Shown: positions 11,262 through 19,401 of the stretch, piece after piece
Layout of the letters: each line of letters opens with the position of its first letter
Position numbering within the stretch: position 1 is the first letter of the stretch
Assembly: GCA_947650285.1 (NCBI GenBank)
Contig: CANTFL010000617.1
Location: 1-64,000 of the forward strand
Direction: 5' to 3'
From: Hyaloperonospora brassicae
Lineage: Eukaryota; Oomycota; Peronosporomycetes; Peronosporales; Peronosporaceae
Length of the DNA stretch: 64,000 bases
Notes under the pieces: generated by a model
Databases searched by the model: none
Told to the model about the DNA's origin: nothing
The model's input: only the letters and a program-made list of their open reading frames with translations
Program-made: the position numbers and the translations under genes

Positions 11262-12920
11262 TCGAGATGGGCCGAGATCCATATTGCTAGCGTGTAAGAC
11301 CCAGAGCGTTAAACACGCCATACTGCAATTCTCTCAGCGTACGGGCATGGGCGTCTCAAACTCCGGAACTAGCATCATTTGAAAGCATGTCGACTCTCGT
11401 CGTTCGGGCCAGCAGTTTTACAATAGTCACCGAGAGTTTGAAACCCTCTTTTAAAGCAGCTAAGTCCTTGGCTATCCCCGTCTATCCATGATCAGGACGA
11501 CCGGCGGCATATATATTCTACGAAGCTCACCAGCTATTCATTTACCGCACTCAGTCGGACCAGATCAAATGAATGGACGTTCACAATCGCTCATTCGCTT
11601 GTTTGGTGCACTCTTCTAATGACACATGAAGAGGTAGACTCATGGTCGACGTATTCATGGGCTGACAGCCCTTGGATTATCTACATCTGGGAGAGCCTGT
11701 TGAAGCCACGTAAATATGACAAACTGCGGCCCTGTGCACTGGTGCACCTCCAGCTCCAGCGCATTTGGGTATCAACTAGCTCATGTGCTCTTCCTACAGT
11801 CGGTGAAAAAGCGCACCAGCAGGCCAATCTATGACGCTGGAGACTGGCAATCCTGTCAAGTTCACCTGAGATTGCTATAGGCACGCAGCTTTACGTCCAC
11901 TGGCATATTCAATCACGGAACCCTTTACCTCTGGCTCATGTAAACGCCTGGGCGCACACATCGAATGGCCGCGTCAAAGGAATTTTATACGACCTAAGTT
12001 TCGAAAAGTCGAACATCATCGTCGTGGAGGAAGCATTTATTGTCATACATTGGATGTAGCTGCGGATACGATACCAGATCAGCCGACGGCGGTCGACTGT
12101 CAACTGCTTTAGGAAAGACAGCTGAAACATTTTTACAATCTTTACGACACATACAGGACTGCAAGGCATGCTATAGAAAGTGCTCGACATCATCGCAAAA
12201 CGACATGCTCTTCTGGTACAAAAGAAACAACCGTTTCGGTATTAAATTAGATGATAGAGGCACGTCAACTCCGCTGAATGGTAAACTACAAGTTGCAGCG
12301 CGATGTAGCGGCTGGCAAAACGCCACCCTACAACAGACATCAGCTACATTGTGAACGCACGGCCACGAGCTCATAGACTAGGTTTAGTTCAGTTATCGCG
12401 TCGCGTCAAAAAAATCAATATCCATCATACTAGGCGTGCACTCGATCCATCATTTGGCATGCAGCAGTGCTGCTACAAAGTGACGAAAACATTGGGAATC
12501 ACCTTTTGATCCTGCCCGTGTGCCTAAGCGTGCATGACAAAGCTTATTTGTAATTGGACCAGTCAACGGTAGAAGATACACCCGTTGCACGGATTTCATG
12601 CGCATAGCGCCAGCCATAGGGCGCCCAAACTATTAAGTGTGAAAATTAGACATCCTAGTCGGGACCATCCCGACAAAACGAAGGACTACGCCGCCGTCTG
12701 TAAGCGTTTGCGGCATATTCTTATCCGTGCTTGTCTTACCTGTTTATGGGTCCAACGAAACAGGGTCACGTTCTTACATGAACGCGCTACGATCGCCGGC
12801 AGCGTGGGACATGGGTTGACGGCAACTTCGCACTGTGTTGCCAAGCGGGAGTATCGACACTCCGAAACAAAAACGTGGGGTGCACGCTTGCTGGTATGCC
12901 ATAGCAAGCTCGAATGAAAC
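11262..12920 (+). pseudogene. possible LINE (non-LTR) RT remnant
   Basis: Two blocks suggest the end of a LINE ORF2. Near 11290-11390 a frame reads KHAILQFSQRTGMGVSNSG, like the segment after the RT catalytic motifs (FS..SGL.IN..KT). Near 12700-12790 a frame reads LIRACLTCLWVQRNRVTFL, like the W.QRNR motif of the C-terminal zinc-binding region. The sequence between them is full of stops and not recognisable. I infer an old plus-strand LINE. No poly-A tail or endonuclease was seen. Confidence 0.4.
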
Positions 12921-13706
12921 ATCTTTGGGGTCAGCACCTCAGGTGCTCAACCCTGTACAATTATCGGCCTCGAACGATAATGCCGGCGATGCTAGCTAGG
13001 CTAAGGATGTACCGACATCTTGTATCCAAATGGAACAACAAACTAGTCTGTCTCTCTGTCTTATTCACGGTAACAGTTAATAATAGTATAGATCTGATAT
13101 TCCTAAGCCCGGGTGGAAATGCCGGTGCTCAATCGAGTACGGTGGTTTCTCGGGGCTAACTACCGTCGACGACGCTTTCGGAATTGTCGAATTATACTGC
13201 AGTGTCCTTGTGACGAACAGGCACCGTTTTGAATCCGGCGCGGCCGCTCGGCCTGTCGGTTATTTAAAGTGTGCAAATGCCAAAGCAAGCGTACGTGCCG
13301 CGCTGGATCCCCGAGATGACTGCTTTGTTGAAGGTGGGACACAAATGATGGGCCACTGGAGGGCTGATGCGATCGTCACTGTCACGAGTGACACAAACAA
13401 ACATAGGGACACGAGGTTAAATGATTTATACCGATTACATACATTCGGAGTTTATCAGAATAAATATCTTTCCATTTTCCCCTCGTACTGAAAAATATCT
13501 TAGTGACTTGTCTACCCCAACATTCTTTCCGCTCGTCCGAACGTGTGCTCATACCGTACCTTTGACGCGTGGCACGAGAATGCCGTCGACCGTAAACATT
13601 CCCGTCTCTACTCCCGCGCAACTTATGGCTGAGCGAGAAGAATGCCCAAGGCAGACCATCACTGATTCAGGATTTCTCAATGAAGGATTCTTGCCAAAGA
13701 GGGGTA
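12921..13706. other. no gene seen
   Basis: No recognisable motif on either strand. Confidence 0.45.
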
Positions 13707-14031
13707 TCCGTAATCAATTGCCCGGAATCAGTTGCCCGTAATCGGTTGCCCGTAATCGGTCGCCCGTCATCGGTTGCCCGTCATCGTTCGCCCGTCATCG
13801 ATTGTTGCACCGTCATCGGTCGCCCGTCATCGGTTGCCCGTAATCAGTAGCTTGTAGCCAAAATTTGTTCCCCCGTATCCAATCGTCCGTAATCAGTTGC
13901 TCGAAACCATTGCCCGTAATAGATGCCCGAATTCAGTTGTCGTAGCCAAGACTCGCAATCAGGCATTCGTAATCAGACGCAAGTAGTCAGACGTCAGTAA
14001 TCAGTTGCCCGAAATCGGTTGGCCGAAATGC
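13707..14031. repeat. degenerate 15-bp tandem repeat
   Basis: Repeated units close to GTTGCCCGTAATCG or GTCGCCCGTCATCG follow one another from about 13707. They are nearly exact to about 13850, then degenerate (TCGTCCGTAATCAGTTGC, ATGCCCGAATTCAGTTG) to about 14031. The period is about 15 bp, so it keeps reading frame, but stops occur in each plus frame I checked. It is a minisatellite-like array upstream of the secreted-protein gene. Confidence 0.9.
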
Positions 14032-14616
14032 GGCCGCCAGTACGAGGGTGTATGAGACAAATTTAGACTCCCTGAGCGCATGTTATCATGTTTATCGGTG
14101 CTTAAACGACTGGCGTGTAAGAGTTCGATTGCCTTTTATATCAATGCGTGTGGCCCCGGAAATGACTTTTTATGCACCGCTGCCTTATGCAGCGGAGAAG
14201 TGCAGAGCGACGATTTAGCACGCCCAGCCGTAGTTGGCGACTTGTTTGCGGCCACTACAGACAGAGCGGTGACGCGTGGCGCTGGGGACGCGTCCGGTCG
14301 TAGTACCCGTCTCCGGCCACCAGCTGCGAGAGCAGCATACACGAAGCACAACCGCACCCTGTCGGGCTTTCCACAGAGTGGCTTTCGTTGAAGGGCCTTT
14401 ACGCGACAGGGGTTTAGTTATGAGTGGTTTGACCTCAAGTGTAAAATTTTGGGAATTCTGAAAGAATCTCAGTACATTACGTGTGTGTGGAAAGGCTCCC
14501 ACGAGTGGCGCTTCTGTCAACATTGTGTAGAATCGCGATGCCGCCATCCCCATCCTGTCGCTCGGTCCGGAGTGCGTGCGCGGCTTCTATCGCTCTCAAA
14601 ACTGCTATCTCGTTGT
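14032..14616. other. upstream region of the small secreted protein gene
   Basis: No gene I can support. A 112-codon minus-strand frame (14215-14553) has no signal peptide or known motif. The region would contain the promoter of the gene at 14676. Confidence 0.4.
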
Positions 14617-14633
14617 TCATTCTGCCTTTTGCC
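14617..14633 (+). promoter_or_regulatory. oomycete-type initiator plus flanking motif
   Basis: TCATTCT at 14617-14623 fits the oomycete initiator (YCATTYY) and is followed at once by GCCTTTTGCC, close to the flanking promoter region motif with its TTTNC core. It lies 53-59 bases upstream of the ATG at 14676, a usual distance for a transcription start in oomycetes. It was identified by eye only. Confidence 0.6.
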
Positions 14634-14675
14634 AAGCCGAGCACGGATCATCCCTCAAGCCGTTCATCCAGTACC

Positions 14676-14864
14676 ATGAACCTCAAACAATTCGGCACAA
14701 CCATCATGATCTTCGCCGCCATCATTTGTTCGTTGACAGATTCGCAAGGCTCAAACTGCGATACGATTTGCCCAAGTGTATATTTTGTCAAAACTGCGTA
14801 CGATGCTTGCATGATTGCAGACCGGGATGAATGCTGTAGGAGATCATGCAACCGTGTTCCGTAG
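14676..14864 (+). CDS. small secreted six-cysteine protein, PcF/SCR type
   Basis: The frame encodes 62 residues. Residues 1 to about 25 form a signal peptide: Lys at position 4, then a hydrophobic core around residues 9-20. The mature part of about 36 residues has exactly six cysteines at 28, 32, 45, 53, 54 and 58, spaced C-x3-C-x12-C-x7-CC-x3-C. This resembles the six-cysteine pattern of PcF/SCR apoplastic proteins of Phytophthora, some of which are phytotoxic. Known members form three disulfides outside the cell. I chose the ATG at 14676 because the signal peptide starts there and an initiator motif lies 53-59 bases upstream; the longer frame from 14481 would bury the signal. An AATAAA lies 148 bases after the stop. 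The frame is intact and single-exon. Toxicity cannot be inferred. Confidence 0.7.
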   Translation: MNLKQFGTTIMIFAAIICSLTDSQGSNCDTICPSVYFVKTAYDACMIADRDECCRRSCNRVP

Positions 14865-15011
14865 TGTGACGAGCCCACGATGCGCTGTCTCGCCGGATTT
14901 CACTTCGTTCGTTGCTTGCAAGAGTGTCTTGTCCAGCCTTTGTTACTACATGCGATCATCAACAGGCCAATCGATAGTTGTACGGATGGACCATAGCTCG
15001 TTGTCACAGTC

Positions 15012-15017
15012 AATAAA
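15012..15017 (+). terminator. possible polyadenylation hexamer AATAAA
   Basis: AATAAA lies 148 bases past the stop of the secreted six-cysteine protein gene. It could direct 3' end formation, but oomycete poly-A signals are loose. Confidence 0.3.
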
Positions 15018-16309
15018 TTGCAATTGCTTACCGAATATTCTTGCGTGTCCGTACGGTTGTTGTTTCTGTGTCACTATATTATTAAAAGAAGACGTAACGA
15101 ATTATCTCTAATCACTAATGTCATGAAATGATGACCATGCGCGTTACGTCTTACTTTCGGTGCACGCAAGCGCGCTAGTCCACGTACCTCAGCATTTGGC
15201 GCAGTAGTCGTAGCTTTATGTCATGATTGGTAAAACGGCACCACATGGGAAGTTGTGATTTCATATCAGCTCACCATGCAACTTGGGCAAGCTACCAAAA
15301 TGCGACTTACTTGTAAGTGGCAAGTCAATACTTTCAATGACAGCATGTTGTTCTTCATTTAACAAACATCGCAGGTCGACCTTGTGAGAGATACATCATT
15401 GTGTTCGTCTTGTTTAAGTATCATGCATTATTGATGTACCAGCCAGCAAAGCAGCTGCCTGCTGCAGTCCGTTCATATCGTTGTCTACACCCCACCTGAA
15501 TCATGGCGTGAGTGAATGAACCAACGGCGATCGTTAGAGTCGTTCACGTACATATTCCGGGTAGTCATATTTGATTTTCTGTCTGCGCACATAGCCACGA
15601 CATTGAGTCGTAACTGAACGAATCAATTCGCAAATGATATCGACGGCAGCACAAAAACATTGTCCTCTGACAGCACGAAATTAGCACATGTGCTGACAAT
15701 GGCAGTCCCCGAGATGCAGGTCCGTGACCGGGGGCCTATCAGTATATGCAGGGCTCTAGCATATGTGTATGAGAACGACCTAGCAGCGCACAGTACAACG
15801 ATATCAACCGCGTCCAATGGTGTCAGTCTGATCGAGGTGCAAGCAGCTAGTTTAGCTTTGCTGGACGACATCGAATGTATGTAGTAGTGTAGCTAACATC
15901 GGCCGACAAAAAGAACGCCACTGCACGAAGTGCATGTGTCATGATCGGCAACGACCGTTGAGACTTGCGGATGCATTCTTTCACACAAGGAACCGGTCCA
16001 TCGTGGCTACATTAAAGAGCTCGTTTGTGTAGCAACAAGAAGCTGGGATACCACATGATCAGCTCTATATCAGCTTCTGCGTTTCCAAGCAACGAAATAG
16101 ACGTTCAATAGACGCAAGTTATTCGAACGAACACCGACCCGTCACTAGGGAGCCGACAGCTTGCGCCAGTGTCGGCCCGTGCGCTGCTGCATTAGACTTA
16201 TTCGGAGACAAAAATCAATTGGTGCCAAAACGTCTGACTGGAAAATCGGTCCCTTTCCAACGCTGGTCGTCAGATCTGTAGACGGCTGCTATCATCGATC
16301 AGGCGCAGA
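15018..16309. other. no gene seen
   Basis: No motif recognised on either strand. A 74-codon plus-strand frame at 15660-15884 has no known features. Confidence 0.45.
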
Positions 16310-16314
16310 GCCAC
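16310..16314 (+). repeat. H1 left target-site copy
   Basis: GCCAC just before the 5' LTR of H1. GCCCC follows the 3' LTR at 38142-38146. The pair fits a 5-bp duplication with one change. Confidence 0.55.
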
Positions 16315-16755
16315 TGTAACGGGGTTACACGTCTACCGGTAGTCGACAAATGGTGTGGTGCACACAATAGATGGGATCCCCTTTTTAAGTAATATCAGAA
16401 CACAGTATCAATTGTTGAAGACTGATGTCTGTCAACCATTGATTACAAGATCTTTTAAGAGGTATATTCAGGATATTAGCGAGCAGGGGTTAATTACGTT
16501 GTTCTAAGGTGTTTTTTTAGGTTACAAGAAGAAATATAATTCAGCTCCCATTTCGATCCGATAAACACGTACCTTTTGAGGCATCTTGTGATCTTTGAAG
16601 AGGTAGCAACGCCTTGATAAGGCAAATGCTCCTTGCACTCTGTGCGTTGATTCTCTGAATCGTTTGGGTCCCCCTGGAATAGGGACCGTAAGCTCTCGGA
16701 GCTGTTGACTCTTTGAGTCGGGTCGTAGAACCAAAGTTGCTCGTAGAGCGTTAAG

Positions 16756-17285
16756 TGTTAGTGAGTGATGTTGCGGCGACATGTGCAGGATGTATATTGC
16801 ATATTAGGTTAGTTGTATTGTTCTTTGATAGGGTTATAAGTTGGGATGTTAGCGATGTCCACGGAGCAACAGATAGTCTCAGACGTTTAGGAAGGGGGAA
16901 TCCAATCGGGTGAGTGCGGGTTCGAGTCCCGCCGTGTGCAAGTTAATTGTGATTAATACTCACGACCTGGTCTTTGGGGTATACCAGAACTACGACCCAC
17001 CCGCAGTTACGTCCCCCACGACCACGCAATCGTTTTCATTCTGCATATGACGAAGCCGAGTTTTTACTAAAAGTATATTACGAGACGTAATTACCCTGTG
17101 ATAGGTATAACAAAAAGCGGTGGAGACAGGGCACGAAATCTGTGGCTGAGAGTCACCGGCTTCTACCAGCCATTCGTTTTTGGAGATAAGGACAACATAA
17201 ATACAACTCACTTTTCGGTTTTCATCCCCGGCCGTAAGCTATCTTCATCTTAGCAAAAGCTCCATAGCCTAGTTATATTCTAACA
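16756..17285. mobile_element. solo LTR (Copia-like ends) inside the H1 5' LTR
   Basis: The insert starts TGTTAG and ends CTAACA, the perfect inverted ends typical of Copia LTRs. It is flanked by TTAAG at 16751-16755 and 17286-17290. The H1 3' LTR shows the empty site as a single TTTAAGTCTTCCTCTGAC. This is therefore a 530-bp solo LTR with a 5-bp target duplication. No gag-pol is inside. A tRNA-like stretch lies at 16857-16940. Confidence 0.85.
16857..16940 (+). other. tRNA-like sequence (class II-like relic)
   Basis: This 84-nt stretch ends with a perfect T arm, GCGGG TTCGAGT CCCGC, giving an RNA polymerase III B box (GGTTCGAGTCC at 16919-16929). The outer GTCCACG and CGTGTGC can pair with one mismatch, like an acceptor stem. 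The length and a long variable region suggest a Ser/Leu-type tRNA. The anticodon stem is imperfect and the loop lacks the expected U33, so it is not a working tRNA gene. A tRNA-derived SINE head or a chance feature of the LTR are the alternatives. Confidence 0.5.
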
Positions 17286-17330
17286 TTAAGTCTTCCTCTG
17301 ACTTAAGAAGCTGTGTATCTCCGCTACACT

Positions 17331-17348
17331 TGGTAGCACTAGTAGTCA
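17331..17348 (+). other. H1: primer-binding site
   Basis: TGGTAGCACTAGTAGTCA follows the LTR end after two bases. The first ten bases equal those of element C. The primer tRNA should end ...GTGCTACCA. The first eight bases would also pair with a ...TGCTACCA initiator-like tRNA end, but I do not assign it. Confidence 0.75.
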
Positions 17349-17387
17349 ATCTACGCCTGAGTTGGTAACGACTGATCCTGTGTGAGG

Positions 17388-18149
17388 ATGGAGCAATCCA
17401 CACCCCTCTCTAAGGCCCAAAAGGTCGCGCTTGATAAGATGACCGCGGCCGTAGGTCCAGAATATGTGTAGTTTCTATCTGCACAAGGTGTCGATGTACT
17501 CAATGCACGATTCGAGACCTTCATGCAGTATGAAACGGCCCAGTTAGGGTGTGTTCAGAACCGAGAAGCGTCGGCTATGCCAACACGCTACATGGCGATG
17601 CCAAACGAAGAGGCTAAGTTCGCCCCCTTAGGGCGGACGTTAAACAGTACTCCGGGAAGGAGAAGGAAACTTGACCCTCTGGATCCGTGAGATTGAGATG
17701 GCCATGAGATCTGGCATGATTTTAATCGAGCCTCGGCGAGTCTCGCTGGCTATCTCCAAGCTCTATGGAAGATCTAGAGAGTGGCCTCTAACGTGTGGAA
17801 CGTTGGTCGATTTGGCGTTTTCCACATGGGATTCGCCGAGGCTAGACATTTTGCGAAATTCTCGCTGCTTCATGAGGCTTATTGCGTGCGCTTACGCTTC
17901 GTGTCCACCCGTTAGGGTAAGAATGAGTTAATGGACTATGTCCAGGAGTTGAGAACTCTGATGACTGCGATGCAGTCTGACCCTCTCCCTCGTACATTCT
18001 GTGTGAATGTCTACATAAACTGTCTTCGATAAAGGCGTTTCCAGGACCAAGGTGTTTCGGATCTATCCCTCTGCTTTTGAGAGAGCTGTTAGCATCGCTC
18101 AAAATGCTGAGCACAACTTCAAGTCGGCTAGTCTTGATTGGAATAGGTA
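17388..18149 (+). pseudogene. H1: gag, first part (split by N1)
   Basis: ATG at 17388 opens MEQSTPLSKAQKVALDKM, followed by decayed gag: IEMAMRSGMILIEPRRVSL, GRSREWPLTCGT (17671-17860), then DYVQELRTLMTAMQSDPLP. The last codons before N1 spell FKSASLDWNRY. The same protein resumes after N1 at 31782 with NPSF, so the two parts are one gene. Gag forms the particle that packages element RNA. It carries several stops and frameshifts of its own, so H1 gag was not intact even apart from the insertion. Confidence 0.85.
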
Positions 18150-18151
18150 TG

Positions 18152-19309
18152 TGGTGGAGTGGTGATCGCTCTTTGGAGGAGTCGATCCTAACTCTCCACT
18201 GGCGCCCGGACGACCGACTAACGGATGGGATACTCCGATCCCGTGTTCTTGATTGTCTTCCTCATCTTGTGTACCCTTCGGTAGGGCAAGTTGCACTCTT
18301 CCAGGTAGACTCGTGTCAATGGAAAACTTGACCGTGTTTGCGATAGTGTTCGAGGTTCGATCAAGGTGTGGAAATCTTCACACCACGATCGGGGTCGGCG
18401 TGATCACGTGGAATTCGTCACGCGATCACGTGTATGCTTGTGGGGTGCTCGATATGAGTCACCCTGATCTGTAACAGATCGCCTTGTCCAAATGTAGACC
18501 TTGATTCGCGAGCCTTCTGACCACTTGAGCCGTCTCGCGATCTTGGGTCCTCAACCACAAAGGGTTTCCTGTGTCCAGTCGCATTTGGGGTGTTATTAAA
18601 GAAATCTTGATCCCTGGCCAAACAATCCAGGGATATCACTTGATTAAAGAGTGTAAGTCTTTCCTTGACTTCAAGTGGCCAATGATCCACCCGGAGGAGA
18701 AGTCGACACGTATACTTTGAAGCAAATTGAACTCTGTTTGATGTTAACCAATCAAACCCAGCAACCCTATCCCTATCCCCATGTCTTGGACATCGTTTGC
18801 CACATGACGCTCTCTCTAGCAGTAGCGATCTTGTACTTGCGCGGCCCACACCTGATATACTTATCTACTCGCGATCAAATATTTGATGTCTGATCACGAT
18901 CTCGATCGCTTTCTAATCCTGATCGCCTTGTTGATCGCGAATCACATGGTGTGCTCCGCACTAACCTGATTTCGATCATACACCTGATATCGATCGTGTA
19001 CCTGATCGCTGATCGCTGATCACGATCTCAATCACTAATCACGATCTCGATTGCCTCCTTGATCTCGATTGCCTCCTTGATCTCGATTGCCTCCTTGATC
19101 GACTGATCGCCAACATTACCTTCCGCCTCATACCTTGATCCAAGACCGCAGGTCCCAACCTGCCCGATCTGATTTCCATTTTAGTCTGACTGTTCAATAC
19201 GCGCGATCTCACCAGATGTGGGTCCGGGCCGATAACCGTTACCTGGCTCGGACACAACGGGAATGCGATTAGTTTCTCTATAGCGAATTTCCATAGTCGC
19301 TTTACCACA
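18152..19309 (-). mobile_element. N1: 3' LTR
   Basis: This 1158-bp copy matches 30624-31781 in length and differs at roughly 15-20 positions (about 1.4%). On the minus strand it reads TGTGGTAAAGCGAC...CTCCACCA. Since gag-pol of N1 lies on the minus strand, this is the downstream LTR. The left flank GGTAT (18146-18150) and right flank GGTAC (31782-31786) mark the target site; GGTA is shared exactly. The copy has a very high density of GATC and a triplicated 18-bp unit. Confidence 0.93.
19048..19101. repeat. 18-bp unit in three tandem copies in the N1 LTR
   Basis: TTGCCTCCTTGATCTCGA is repeated three times here, and again at about 31520-31573 in the other LTR. It translates on the minus strand as an SRSRRQ repeat, probably without meaning. 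Confidence 0.9.
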
Positions 19310-19401
19310 TTCGTCCCCATGCGCCGTTAGTCGCCACACAGTGTCGATATGACTGCGCACTTGTCTTTTTGATTGGTTAGTCCCTCGTGTTAACTTACGC
19401 C

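Larger units (their letters stand above)
16315..17328 (+). mobile_element. H1: 5' LTR, interrupted by a solo LTR
   Basis: It starts TGTAACGGGGTTACACG and ends CCGCTACA, followed by two bases and a primer-binding site. It matches the 3' LTR at 37616-38141 along its length (for example a block starting CACACAATAGATGGGATCC), except that a 530-bp TG...CA unit is inserted at 16756-17285. Without the insert and its duplication it is about 480 bp. H1 is a plus-strand Ty3/Gypsy element. Confidence 0.9.

Noticed and set aside
13707..14031. CRISPR array
   Set aside because: Units follow each other without spacers, the genome is eukaryotic and there are no cas genes.
14215..14553. 112-codon minus-strand frame next to the PcF-type gene
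   Set aside because: No signal peptide, no motif and no supporting start context.
14481..14675. Longer N-terminus for the secreted six-cysteine protein
   Set aside because: It would place the signal peptide 65 residues inside the protein, and the initiator motif lies downstream of this start.
15660..15884. 74-codon frame as a gene
   Set aside because: No motif, signal peptide or conserved partner; the opposite strand is open over the same stretch, as expected by chance.
16857..16940. Functional tRNA gene
   Set aside because: The anticodon stem is imperfect, U33 is missing and the acceptor has a mismatch; it lies inside an LTR.
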